Assembly (NCBI RefSeq): GCF_014205155.1
Contig: NZ_JACHMX010000001.1
Span: 3,596,001 to 3,660,000, forward strand
Source: Amycolatopsis umgeniensis
GTDB lineage: Bacteria > Actinomycetota > Actinomycetes > Mycobacteriales > Pseudonocardiaceae
DNA length: 64,000 nt
Reading direction: 5' to 3'
The position numbers and the translations under genes were made by a program. Shown piece after piece: positions 20,553 to 29,380 of this stretch; within the stretch, counting starts at the first letter, position 1; every line of letters begins with the position of its first letter. The notes under the pieces are model-generated. The model ran no database searches and was not told the origin of the DNA. It was given only the letters and a program-made list of their open reading frames with translations.

Positions 20553-20558
20553 GCCCTC

Positions 20559-22142
20559 TCAGTAGAGGGTGCGCGGGTTCGCGTCGATGCGGACGTGCAC
20601 CAGATGCGGGCGCTCGTCCGGCAGCGCGGCCTCCAGCGTCGGCTTGAGGTCCTCCGCCTTCTCGACGACCGAAGTTTCCAGGCCCAGGCTCTTCGCCAGC
20701 GCGGGGAAGTCGATGCCGCCGAGGTCGACGCCCGGTACCTTCTCCCCGCCCGCCGCCTCGCCGAGGATGCGCACGGCCGCGTACTGCGAGTTGTCGAAGA
20801 TCACGAACGTCACCGGCAGGTTGTTCTGCGCCGCCGTCCACAGTGCCTGGACGCAGTACATGCTCGAGCCGTCGCCCAGGATGGCGACCACCTTGCGGTC
20901 CGGGCGGGCCAGCGCGGCGCCGACGGCGGCCGGGAGGCCGTAGCCCAGGGTGCCGCTGGCGACGGTGAGGAAGCCGGAGTCGGTGGACCTGATCGGCAGG
21001 TGGTCATGCAGTTCGTTGCGGTGGCTCGGCGTCTCCTCGACGACGATCGCGTTGTCCGGCAGGACCTCCGAGATCACGGCGTAGGCGAAGCCTGGCGTGA
21101 TCGGCGTGACCGCGGCGGGCTTTTCCATCCGGGTGCGGGCTTTCGGCGCTTCCCGCGGCGCGGCGCGGTCCAGCATCGCGCGGATCGCGAGCTTCGGCGT
21201 CGACCGGATCCCGATGCCCTCGGCGGCCCTGGCGAGGATCTGCTCGTCGTCGCTGATCAGGAACAGCGGCGGCAGCGCGGTTTCCGACTCGCCCCGGTAC
21301 ACGTGGTAGGTGAACGCCGGGGCCCCGATGACCACCACGAGGTCGTGCTCGGCCAGCGCGCTCGCGAGCATTTTCCGTTCCGGCTGCAGGAAACCGAAGA
21401 ACTGCGGGTGGTCCTCGGGGAAGGAGCACCGCGCGCCCATCGGCGGCGCCCAGACCCCGGCGCCCACCTTCTCGGCCAGCGCGACGACGTCCGGCACGGC
21501 GCCTTCACCGTCGATGCCGGGGCCGACCACGATCGCCGGGCGCTCGGCGGCGTCCAAGGCGGACACCAGTTCGTCCAAAGCGGACGGATCGGGCGCGAAG
21601 CCACGGATCGACGGCCTGGAGATGATCGGCTTGGTGGTCTCGACGTCCCAGTCGTCCACCGGCACCGAGACGAACACCGGGCCCATGGGTGCCTGCGTCG
21701 CGATGTGATACGCCCGCGCCAGCGCCGCCGGGACGTCCTCGGCCCTCGCCGGTTCGCAGCTCCACTTCACGTACGGCTTGGGGAAGTTCGTCGCTTCGAC
21801 GGCGCCGAGGAAGGGGTCGTCCGGCAGCAGCGACCTGGTCTGCTGTCCGGCGAGGATGATCAGCGGGGCGTTGTTGCGGTAGGCCGTGAAGACATGCCCG
21901 AGCGCGTGGCCGACCCCGCCCGCGGAGTGCAGGTTCACCAGCGCCGGCCGCCGCGACGCGCGAGCGTACCCGTCGGCCATCGCGACGACGGACGCCTCGT
22001 GGAGCGCGAGCACGTAGGTGAAGTCGTCGGGCCATTCCGTCAGGAAGGCGATCTCGGTCGTGCCGGGATTGCCGAAAATCGTCGTCAGGCCCAGATCGCG
22101 CAGCAATTCCCTGGTCGCGTCACGTACGGTGCGGGTACCCAT
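20559..22142 (-). CDS. ThDP-dependent decarboxylase/acetolactate-synthase-like enzyme (benzoylformate decarboxylase type)
   Basis: 527 aa thiamine-diphosphate enzyme. The N-terminal Pyr domain shows TIFGNPGTTEIAFL and the activating Glu in LALHEASVVAMADGYA; a central TPP_M domain follows. The PP domain carries ILGDGSSMYCVQALWTAAQN ending in FDNSQYA, the GDG-N cofactor motif. The overall pattern (GNPGTTE, HEA, LINLH-like LVNLHSAGG) fits benzoylformate decarboxylase-like enzymes rather than true AHAS. The substrate is unproven. The ATG at 22142 was chosen over a GTG three codons upstream. It is convergent to the ABC importer. Confidence 0.88.
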   Translation of the reverse strand: MGTRTVRDATRELLRDLGLTTIFGNPGTTEIAFLTEWPDDFTYVLALHEASVVAMADGYARASRRPALVNLHSAGGVGHALGHVFTAYRNNAPLIILAGQQTRSLLPDDPFLGAVEATNFPKPYVKWSCEPARAEDVPAALARAYHIATQAPMGPVFVSVPVDDWDVETTKPIISRPSIRGFAPDPSALDELVSALDAAERPAIVVGPGIDGEGAVPDVVALAEKVGAGVWAPPMGARCSFPEDHPQFFGFLQPERKMLASALAEHDLVVVIGAPAFTYHVYRGESETALPPLFLISDDEQILARAAEGIGIRSTPKLAIRAMLDRAAPREAPKARTRMEKPAAVTPITPGFAYAVISEVLPDNAIVVEETPSHRNELHDHLPIRSTDSGFLTVASGTLGYGLPAAVGAALARPDRKVVAILGDGSSMYCVQALWTAAQNNLPVTFVIFDNSQYAAVRILGEAAGGEKVPGVDLGGIDFPALAKSLGLETSVVEKAEDLKPTLEAALPDERPHLVHVRIDANPRTLY

Positions 22143-22236
22143 GGCGCACACGGTATCTCGTCCGAACCGGATAGTTGAAGATGCAACCTCGTATCACCGT
22201 CTGTGGTCTGGACCTGACCCGTTGCGTTGCCCCGGT

Positions 22237-22283
22237 GTGAAGGCCTCCTTGAGGGACCCTGGGTCCCTCAAGGAGGCCTTCAC
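22237..22283. repeat. Perfect 23-bp-arm palindrome between cutC and the ThDP enzyme gene
   Basis: Arms starting GTGAAGGCCTCCTTGAGGG and its exact complement are separated by a single T. The outer 14 bases equal the hairpin at 1108-1156. It sits 27 nt after the cutC stop and 94 nt before the ThDP gene start, so it probably terminates the kinase-cutC transcript. Confidence 0.85.
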
Positions 22284-22310
22284 GGACTACGGAGGCACCC
22301 ACGACAGTGC

Positions 22311-22988
22311 CTAGTCCTTGACCAGGGCCGCCCACTCTCGGACGGCGGCGGCGTCCACATCGGACGTCCAGCCGCCGAGCCGCACCGCGCTGCCGACGTG
22401 GAACGCGCGCACCCCGCCCGCCCGCAGCAGATGCACCTGCTGCGCCCGCAGGCCACCGCCGACGAGCAGCTGGGGCCCGTCCGTCCGGCGGGCGAGCCGC
22501 TGCAGTACCGAGAGACCGTGCGCCACGCCGTGCGGATGCCCGGCCGCGAGCACCGTGTCGCAGCCGAGCGCGGCCAGCTGGTCGTAGGCGCGCAACGGGT
22601 CCCGCGCGCGGTCGATGGCCCGGTGGAAGGTCCACGGCAGCCCGTCGAGCTCCTTGACCAGTGTCTCGCAGGCGTCGACGTCGATTTCGCTTTCCAGGTC
22701 CAGGAAGCCGAAGACGAACTCCCGCGCGCCCGCGTCGATCAGCCGGGCGGTGTCCGCGCGCAGCCCGTCGAGGTCGCCGGCGGCGAAGGACATGTTGTCG
22801 CGCAGCATGACCCGCACCGGGAGGTCTGTGGCGGCGAGTACGTCGCGCAGCGTCTCGACCGACGGCGAGAGACCGTCGCTGGCCATGTCACTGACCAGTT
22901 CGAGGCGATCGGCCCCGCCCTCCTGTGCGCGCTCCGCGTCCACCGCGGTCAGCGCGATCACTTCCAGCAGGCCGGTTTTCGAACTCAT
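22311..22988 (-). CDS. cutC: CutC family protein
   Basis: 225 aa TIM-barrel protein of the CutC family (LEVIALTAVDAERAQEGGADRLELV at the N-terminus, VRVMLRD, FVFGFLD, WTFHRAIDRARDP, VLAAGH, LLVGGGLRAQQV). The family was named for copper tolerance in E. coli, but that role is disputed and the reaction is unknown. It starts 15 nt after the NIT kinase stop on the same strand, so it is likely co-transcribed with it, an unusual partner. Confidence 0.93.
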   Translation of the reverse strand: MSSKTGLLEVIALTAVDAERAQEGGADRLELVSDMASDGLSPSVETLRDVLAATDLPVRVMLRDNMSFAAGDLDGLRADTARLIDAGAREFVFGFLDLESEIDVDACETLVKELDGLPWTFHRAIDRARDPLRAYDQLAALGCDTVLAAGHPHGVAHGLSVLQRLARRTDGPQLLVGGGLRAQQVHLLRAGGVRAFHVGSAVRLGGWTSDVDAAAVREWAALVKD

Positions 22989-23003
22989 GGACCTTCCAAT
23001 TCG

Positions 23004-25718
23004 CTAAGCCGAGGGGTTGTCGTCACCCCTGGCGTGGCGACCGCGCCGGAACCCGCCTTGCAGGCTGGTCATCCGTTCGCGGACCGCTTCGGGGGAAAGT
23101 GAGAGTATCGGCCTCTCCCCTCGCGGCTTCTCCGGCCTGTCGTCCTGCGACCGCGCCTCGGGGACGACGGCGGGCAGCACGGGCCAGGTCTCCTCCGCCC
23201 CGTCCTCCTGCTCCAGCTCGGCGGACGTCGGCCAAGCGGGTTCGGGTTCGGGCGTCTTTTCCTTGGGCTCCAGCGGTTTCAGCTTCGGCTCGGTCGGCTC
23301 GTCCGGATCCTGGGCGGGTTCCTCGGCCGCCTTCACCGGCTCGAAAGACGGCAAGGAGGGCGGACCGGGTTCGGCGGGCGAAGGCCCTTCGCGCGGGCCG
23401 CCGTGGTCGAACCACTGCGAAAGCACGCTCTGGTACTTGGGCATCCGCTCGGTCGGCGAGTCGAGTTCGAGGTGGTTGCCTGCGTCATCGTCCGACGAAG
23501 GCCACTCCGGCGGGGTCTCGCGCTCGACGACGGGCGCGCGCCGCAGCGGCCCGGGGTCCAGGACGGGCGCGAACCGCGACTCTTCGGCCGCGCTCTCCTC
23601 CGGCTCGGGCAGCGGCGGGACTTCCAGCGGCGGTTCGGGTTCCGGCTCGGGCGGGGTGGCGACGGGCGGGGGTTCCGGCATCGGGGCGGGCCGGGGCGCT
23701 TCGACGATGAGCCCGGCGGGTACGACGACCACCGCGGTGATCCCGCCGCCGTCGGCGGAGCGCAGGCGGACGTCGATGCGGTGCCGGACGGCCAGCGTCG
23801 CGACCACGAACAGGCCCATCCGGCGTGAGACCTCGACGTCGACGTCCGGCGGATTCGCCAGCCGCGTGTTGGTCCGGTCGATCTCCGCCTGCGGCATCCC
23901 GGCGCCGTGGTCGGTGATCTCGATCTGCCATTCGCCGCGTTCGGTCTCGTGCCCCTCGACCTGCACCATCGTGCTCTGATCCGAATAGCGGGTCGCGTTC
24001 TCGAGCAGCTCCGACACCACATGCACGAGGTCGTTGACCGCCTCGCCGCGGACCGCGATCCGCGGCGCCGCACCGAGTTCGATGCGCTGGTAGTGCTCGA
24101 CCTCCGAAAGCGCGGCACCGATGATCTCGTCGGCGACGACCGCGCCGCCGTCCTCACGGACGACGTCGGTTCCGGAGAGCACCAGCAGGTTCTCGCTGTT
24201 GCGCCGCATCCGCGTCGCGAGGTGGTCGAGTTCGAAGAGCCCGGCGAGCGTGTCGGGATCCTGTTCGTCGGCCTCCATCCGGTCCAGCACGGAAAGCTGC
24301 CGCTCGACGAGATCCTGGCTCCGCTGGGAAAGGTTCACGAACATCGCGTTGATGTTCTCCCGCAGCATGGCCTGTTCCCCGGCGAGCCGGACGGCCTCGC
24401 CGTGCACCGCGTCGAACGCCCGCGCCACCTGGCCGAGTTCCTCGCGGCTGAACACCGGGACCGGCGCGACGGCCAGCCGTCGCCGCAGGTTCTCCGGCTG
24501 CGGCTCGGGATCGCTGAGCAGGCCTTGGACGGCCGCGGGGAGCTGGTGTTCGGCGACCTGGAGCGCGCTGCGGCGCAGGATCCGCAGCGGCCGCAGCAGC
24601 GAACGCGCGATGATCACCGAGAGCACACCGGCGACCACGAGGACGGCCAGCACGATGCCGCCGTCCCAGATCGCGGACGTTCTCGCTTGTGCCGCAAGGG
24701 TGTCCGTACGTTCCTGCAGCTGGACGAGCACCGCCTGCTGCACCTGGTGGGCCAGATTGACCGTGTACGTGGCGGAGGTGTCCCACTGGTTCGGATCCAG
24801 CCCGCCGAGCCCCTGGTCGTTCTCCGCGCGGATGAGCGCCGATTCCACCATGTCGTTGCCGATGTCGACGATCAGGCCGATCACCGTGTCGTCGTACATC
24901 CGCTGCTGTTCGGGCGTCGCGAAGGTGCGGTAGTCGTTGCGGGCGGCGGCGAGTTCGGCCTCCGCGCCGAGCAGCGCGCGCGTCCGATCCCGGTTGAGGC
25001 CGCCTTGGGCGAGCGCGGCCGCCATGATCGCGCGTTTGACCGACATCTGGTCCTTGATCCGCGCGAGCGCGTTGCCCGCGAGGCGGAGCTTCCCGAGATC
25101 CGGGTCCGAGACGTCGGCGGCGGTGGAATCGCTGATGTCGAGCAGGCCGCCGATGAGTTCGCTGTAGGAACGCAGCACCGCGTCGGCGGGGAAAGCGGAG
25201 TGTTCCGCGGAAAACCGCAGTCCGGTCAGCACCCGCAGGCGGTCGCTGGTCAGCTGCAGGCTGGTCGCGGCCTTGTCGCCGAGCCTGCTCTTGCTCTCGC
25301 CGAGCGTGCGGTCGAAGGTGCCGATGGCCTCGTCGACGCGGTTGCGCTGCTCGGTCAGCTCGGAGACGTCGCCCTTGCGATCGCCCGCGACGAACCGGAC
25401 GGTGAGGTCTCGTTCGCGCTGAAGCTGGTGCACCGCCTCCGCGACGGTGCTGTCGACCCGGCCACGGGTGGCGAATTCGGCCAGCTGCCGGGCATCGCGC
25501 AGATCCGAGTTGACCCGGAGCCCGACGAGGGCGACCACCGCGAGCGCGGGGATCAGGAGGACCACGAAGAGTTTGGTACGCAGGTGCCAGTTCCGCAGCC
25601 GCCAGCGTCCTCCGACACGCGGATGCCGTTCCGCCGCGTCGCCCCCACGGGGACGCTTGTCGCGACGGGCCACCTGGTTTCCTTTTCCCACCACGGGACC
25701 CTTTCCCATGGCTGACAT
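23004..25718 (-). CDS. NIT-domain sensor histidine kinase (CvnA-like, copy 2)
   Basis: About 904 aa. A short basic N-terminus precedes TM1 (about 49-69), an extracytoplasmic NIT domain with AVHQLQRERDLTVRFVAGD, TM2 (about 351-374), a HAMP-like region, an atypical DHp ([13 protein letters not shown]) and HATPase (ELLENATRYSDQS near 570, DHGAGMPQ). A Pro/Glu-rich tail repeats two motifs of copy 1. The start is uncertain: ATG 25718 is used, ATG 25709 and GTG 25673 (with an AAGGAAA site) are alternatives; the longer frame to 25967 overlaps the divergent gene and is rejected. There are no Roadblock/DUF742/GTPase genes beside it; cutC follows. Confidence 0.88.
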   Translation of the reverse strand: MSAMGKGPVVGKGNQVARRDKRPRGGDAAERHPRVGGRWRLRNWHLRTKLFVVLLIPALAVVALVGLRVNSDLRDARQLAEFATRGRVDSTVAEAVHQLQRERDLTVRFVAGDRKGDVSELTEQRNRVDEAIGTFDRTLGESKSRLGDKAATSLQLTSDRLRVLTGLRFSAEHSAFPADAVLRSYSELIGGLLDISDSTAADVSDPDLGKLRLAGNALARIKDQMSVKRAIMAAALAQGGLNRDRTRALLGAEAELAAARNDYRTFATPEQQRMYDDTVIGLIVDIGNDMVESALIRAENDQGLGGLDPNQWDTSATYTVNLAHQVQQAVLVQLQERTDTLAAQARTSAIWDGGIVLAVLVVAGVLSVIIARSLLRPLRILRRSALQVAEHQLPAAVQGLLSDPEPQPENLRRRLAVAPVPVFSREELGQVARAFDAVHGEAVRLAGEQAMLRENINAMFVNLSQRSQDLVERQLSVLDRMEADEQDPDTLAGLFELDHLATRMRRNSENLLVLSGTDVVREDGGAVVADEIIGAALSEVEHYQRIELGAAPRIAVRGEAVNDLVHVVSELLENATRYSDQSTMVQVEGHETERGEWQIEITDHGAGMPQAEIDRTNTRLANPPDVDVEVSRRMGLFVVATLAVRHRIDVRLRSADGGGITAVVVVPAGLIVEAPRPAPMPEPPPVATPPEPEPEPPLEVPPLPEPEESAAEESRFAPVLDPGPLRRAPVVERETPPEWPSSDDDAGNHLELDSPTERMPKYQSVLSQWFDHGGPREGPSPAEPGPPSLPSFEPVKAAEEPAQDPDEPTEPKLKPLEPKEKTPEPEPAWPTSAELEQEDGAEETWPVLPAVVPEARSQDDRPEKPRGERPILSLSPEAVRERMTSLQGGFRRGRHARGDDNPSA

Positions 25719-25801
25719 CGGGGACGAGAGCCCGAACCTACTGTAGAGTAACAAGGTTCGAGAACGATCGAAAGCCGCGCAATCCGGCGTCTCCCGCACG
25801 C

Positions 25802-25829
25802 GATCGTATGGGGCCCGGACCATACGATC
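25802..25829. promoter_or_regulatory. 10-bp inverted repeat, operator candidate for binding protein 3/kinase 2
   Basis: GATCGTATGG and exact complement CCATACGATC with an 8-nt spacer lie in the 146-bp divergent region, 35 nt before binding protein 3. The site is suitably placed to control either or both genes. Confidence 0.6.
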
Positions 25830-25864
25830 CAGCAGGAGGAGCACATTCTCTCGGTAGGTGAGCG

Positions 25865-26824
25865 GTGACGAAGATGCGCATCTTGGCGATTCCGCTGGTA
25901 GCGGCTCTGCTGACGACAGCCGGTTGCGGAGTGTTTTCCGGCGGTGACGCAAGCACCGACGCGCCACTCGAACGGGCGGAACTACGAATCGGCGTCGGAA
26001 GCCCCCTCGACACGGCGCCCCTGAGGGTCGCCGTGGCCGACGGGAAATTCACCGCCGCCGGCCTTTCCGTCACCCTTGTCGATGTTCCCGCCGACCAGGC
26101 GATGAGCAAACTCTCGGCGGGCGAGGTCGACATCGCGTTCGCCAGCGACGTCACGATCTTCCGCGCCGCAGCGGCCGGGACGGCGCTGCAGTTGCAGGGC
26201 GAGGCCTACACCGCCGGCCGCAACACCATGGCGCTCGTCACACTCCCCGGGTCCGAGTACACCGAGCCGACGCTCAAGAAGTCACCGAAGATCGCGGTGA
26301 ACATGCTCGACGACGTCGGCGTGCTCGCGGCCCGTTCGGTGCTCGGGACCGCGGGCGTCGACGTGAACAAGATTCAGTTCAAGCAGCATCCGTTCGATCG
26401 GATGCCGCAGGCGCTGCAGGCGGGCGAGGTCGATGCCGCGTGGATGGTCGAGCCGTACATCACCAGGGCCGAAAAGGAACTCGGGGCGAGCATCCTCGCC
26501 GACGGCGCCCGCGGCGCGACGCTGGACTTCCCGATGTCGTCCTACGTTTCGACGGGCACCTTCGGCCAGGGCAACGCGCGCACGCTCGCGGCCTTCCGGA
26601 AGGTGCTCGGCGAGGCGCAGGTGCGGGCGGCCGACCCGGCGGTCGTCCGCGACGCGCTGCCGACGTTCTCCGACATCGACCGGACCACCGCGTCGCTGAT
26701 CTCGCTCGGGACCTACCCGGTCTCCCTCAACGGCATCCGGCTGCAGCGCGTCGCCGACCTGATGCACAACTCGCGGATGATCGGCGCCCGGCTCGACGTC
26801 CAGGCGATGGTTCCGCGCCCTTAG
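25865..26824 (+). CDS. Solo substrate-binding lipoprotein 3 (NMT1/SsuA-like)
   Basis: 319 aa. Lipoprotein signal with lipobox TTAG-Cys near 21, then a Gly/Asp/Ser linker. The NMT1-like body is divergent from copies 1 and 2 but keeps the layout: PLRVAVADGKFTAAGLSVTLV, LSAGEVDIAFASDV, LQAGEVDAAWMVEPYITRAEK, GATLDFPMSSYVSTG and the C-terminal NGIRLQRVADLMHNSRMIG. The GTG start has AGGTGAG upstream; an ATG three codons later is possible. No permease or ATPase gene adjoins it; it is divergent from the NIT kinase, suggesting a receptor rather than an uptake role (inference). Confidence 0.9.
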   Translation: MTKMRILAIPLVAALLTTAGCGVFSGGDASTDAPLERAELRIGVGSPLDTAPLRVAVADGKFTAAGLSVTLVDVPADQAMSKLSAGEVDIAFASDVTIFRAAAAGTALQLQGEAYTAGRNTMALVTLPGSEYTEPTLKKSPKIAVNMLDDVGVLAARSVLGTAGVDVNKIQFKQHPFDRMPQALQAGEVDAAWMVEPYITRAEKELGASILADGARGATLDFPMSSYVSTGTFGQGNARTLAAFRKVLGEAQVRAADPAVVRDALPTFSDIDRTTASLISLGTYPVSLNGIRLQRVADLMHNSRMIGARLDVQAMVPRP

Positions 26825-26851
26825 ATGCCGGACCCCGCCCCGCCGCCACCC

Positions 26852-27487
26852 TCAAATGTTTTCGCCGGTCGGCCGCAGGCACACGGTGCGCTCGGGCGGC
26901 CCCGTGTAGTGCAGGGCGGTGTCGTCCGACGCGCAGACGCTTTCCGACGGTCCCCGCATCACGAGCGCCCGCGCCTCCGCGGTGATGTCGGTGCAGCGGA
27001 CCTTCGCGATCCGCGTCTCGTGCACGACGTCGCGAAGGCAGTCCCCGGTCTCGACGTTCAGCGCCAGGCAGAGCGTCTTCTCGGCCTTCTTGTCCGAAGA
27101 CCTGCCGTACAGCTCGAACTGGACGTAATCCGAACCGCGGCACTCGGCCGAGCCGGTGCGCACGCTGTCGACGCGGAAGGTCGCGCGGCTCGACGTGCAC
27201 CCGGCGGTCGTGTAGCTCTGGCCGCCACCGGCTTCGTCGGTCAGGTACAGGCATTCGCCCGCCTCGACCGAGCCGAAGTCGCCCGTCCGCGACATCCCCC
27301 AGGCGGCCAGGCTCCCCAAGCCCAGCGCGAAGACGACACCCAGCACGATCGAGACCTTGGCCAGGACGCTCAGCGGCGGCGGCTTCGGGAACGGCGTCGG
27401 CATCCCCACGTCCGGCATCGCGGGCAGCGGGGCGGGCGCGTTGAACGGGTCGTACTCGGGCGGCCCGCCGGTCGGTGTAGTCGTCAA
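26852..27487 (-). CDS. Membrane-anchored Cys-rich exported protein, LppU-like
   Basis: 211 aa. A Pro-rich cytoplasmic N-terminus (1-40) precedes one membrane segment (about 44-66, VSIVLGVVFALGLGSLAAWG). The exported domain of about 145 residues has paired cysteines spaced as in the actinobacterial LppU/SCO3897 family (AGECLYL, TAGCTSS, TLCLALNVETGDCLRDVV, VRCTDITAEA, VCLRPTGEN). Function is unknown. The stop codons of this gene and of binding protein 3 are 28 nt apart (convergent), and the start is divergent from XPB. Confidence 0.75.
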   Translation of the reverse strand: MTTTPTGGPPEYDPFNAPAPLPAMPDVGMPTPFPKPPPLSVLAKVSIVLGVVFALGLGSLAAWGMSRTGDFGSVEAGECLYLTDEAGGGQSYTTAGCTSSRATFRVDSVRTGSAECRGSDYVQFELYGRSSDKKAEKTLCLALNVETGDCLRDVVHETRIAKVRCTDITAEARALVMRGPSESVCASDDTALHYTGPPERTVCLRPTGENI

Positions 27488-27572
27488 GATCCCCTCCAGT
27501 CACCTCCCGCACATCCTTCCACCAGCGGTGCCGCGACGGGAGCCGGTGTGGCGGGAACGTATAAAGGAGGAT

Positions 27573-29219
27573 GTGACCGATGGCCCGCTGATCGTCCAGT
27601 CCGACAAGACCGTGCTCCTCGAGGTCGACAACAGCCAGGCCGACGACGCGCGGATCGCCATCGCGCCGTTCGCCGAACTGGAACGCGCGCCCGAGCACGT
27701 CCACACCTACCGGATCACGCCACTGGCGTTGTGGAACGCCCGCGCGGCGGGCCACGACGCCGAACAGGTCGTCGACGCGCTGACGACGTACTCGCGATTC
27801 CCCGTGCCCCAGCCGCTGCTCATCGACATCGTGGACACGATGGGCCGGTTCGGGCGGCTGCAGATCGCCAACCATCCGGCGCACGGACTGGTCATGTCGA
27901 CCATCGACCGCGCGGTGCTGGAGGAGATCCTCCGGCACAAGAAGATCAGCCCGATGCTGGGCGCGCGCATCGACGAGGACACCGTCATCGTGCACCCGTC
28001 CGAACGCGGACGGCTCAAGCAGGCGCTGCTGAAGGTCGGCTGGCCCGCGGAGGATCTCGCGGGCTACGTCGACGGCGAGGCGCATCCGATCGAGCTGGCC
28101 GAGGACGACTGGGAGCTACGTGACTACCAGCGCAAGGCCGCGGAGGCGTTCTGGGCGGGCGGGTCCGGCGTCGTCGTCCTGCCGTGCGGCGCGGGCAAGA
28201 CCCTGGTCGGCGCGGCGGCCATGGCCCACGCGAAGGCGACGACCCTGATCCTGGTGACGAACACCGTCGCCGGGCGGCAGTGGAAGCGGGAGCTGATCGC
28301 GCGGACCTCGCTGACCGAGGAGGAGATCGGCGAGTACTCCGGCGAGAAGAAGGAGATCCGGCCGGTCACCATCGCGACGTACCAGGTGGTCACGCGCAAG
28401 ACCAAGGGCGAGTACCGACACCTGGACCTGTTCGACTCGCGGGACTGGGGCCTGGTGGTCTACGACGAGGTCCACCTGCTGCCCGCGCCGGTCTTCCGGA
28501 TGACCGCGGACCTGCAGTCGCGGCGACGGCTCGGGCTGACCGCGACCCTCGTACGCGAGGACGGCCGCGAGGGTGACGTGTTCTCCCTGATCGGCCCGAA
28601 GCGGTACGACGTCCCGTGGCGCGACATCGAGGCGCAGGGCTGGATCGCGCCGGCGGAGTGCACCGAGGTCCGCGTGACGCTGACAGACGCCGAGAGGCTC
28701 GCGTACGCGACAGCCGAGGCCGAGGAGCGGTACAAGCTGGCGGCGACCGCGGACACCAAGACCAAGGTGATCAAAACGCTGGTGGACCGGCATCCGGGCG
28801 AGCCGACGCTGGTCATCGGCGCGTACCTCGACCAGCTGGAGATGATCGGCGACGAACTGGACGCCCCGGTGATCCAGGGCGCGACACGGAACAAGGAACG
28901 CGAGGAACTGTTCGACGCGTTCCGGCGCGGTGAGATCAGGACGCTGGTCGTTTCGAAGGTCGCCAACTTCTCGATCGACCTGCCGGAGGCTTCGGTGGCG
29001 ATCCAGATCTCCGGGACGTTCGGCTCGCGACAGGAAGAAGCGCAGCGGCTCGGACGGCTGCTGCGGCCGAAGGGCGACGGACGGCAGGCGCACTTCTACT
29101 CGGTCGTCTCGCGGGACACCGTCGACACGGAGTACGCGGCGCACCGGCAACGGTTCCTGGCCGAACAGGGCTACGCGTACCGGATCGTGGACGCGGACGA
29201 CCTGCTGCGCCCGATGTGA
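27573..29219 (+). CDS. xpb: DNA repair helicase XPB (bacterial ERCC3)
   Basis: 548 aa SF2 3'-5' DNA helicase. A GTG start two nt after AAAGGAGG gives VTDGPLIVQSDKTVLLEVDN, the standard actinobacterial XPB beginning. A damage-recognition-like N-terminal region precedes helicase domain 1 with LPCGAGKT (near 205) and DEVH (near 297), then the RED motif in LVREDGREGD and helicase domain 2 with SKVANFSIDLPEASVAIQIS and RLGRLLRPKGDGR. The length is close to mycobacterial XPB. The protein unwinds DNA in repair; a precise pathway in bacteria is unsettled. Downstream genes carry a DNA-damage promoter. Confidence 0.96.
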   Translation: MTDGPLIVQSDKTVLLEVDNSQADDARIAIAPFAELERAPEHVHTYRITPLALWNARAAGHDAEQVVDALTTYSRFPVPQPLLIDIVDTMGRFGRLQIANHPAHGLVMSTIDRAVLEEILRHKKISPMLGARIDEDTVIVHPSERGRLKQALLKVGWPAEDLAGYVDGEAHPIELAEDDWELRDYQRKAAEAFWAGGSGVVVLPCGAGKTLVGAAAMAHAKATTLILVTNTVAGRQWKRELIARTSLTEEEIGEYSGEKKEIRPVTIATYQVVTRKTKGEYRHLDLFDSRDWGLVVYDEVHLLPAPVFRMTADLQSRRRLGLTATLVREDGREGDVFSLIGPKRYDVPWRDIEAQGWIAPAECTEVRVTLTDAERLAYATAEAEERYKLAATADTKTKVIKTLVDRHPGEPTLVIGAYLDQLEMIGDELDAPVIQGATRNKEREELFDAFRRGEIRTLVVSKVANFSIDLPEASVAIQISGTFGSRQEEAQRLGRLLRPKGDGRQAHFYSVVSRDTVDTEYAAHRQRFLAEQGYAYRIVDADDLLRPM

Positions 29220-29221
29220 CC

Positions 29222-29355
29222 CTCGCGTGATCAAGCCCGGATCTCACGTGATCGGGCGCGGAACTCGCGTGATCAAGCACCGCACACCCGAATGCCGCCT
29301 CCAGTCACGCGAGTTGCGCGCCCGATCACGTGAGTCCCGTTCCTGATCACGCGAG
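29222..29355. repeat. Long imperfect inverted repeat after XPB, built from CTCGCGTGATC units
   Basis: The left arm (29222-29276) carries three units of the CTCRCGTGATC type and the right arm (29303-29355) carries the same three in reverse complement, in the same order. The arms are about 53-55 nt, with mostly matching spacers such as GGGCGCG. The centre is 26 nt. It lies directly after the XPB stop and may end its transcript. Confidence 0.75.
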
Positions 29356-29380
29356 CGCGGTCCTTGCGCGCGCAACTACC

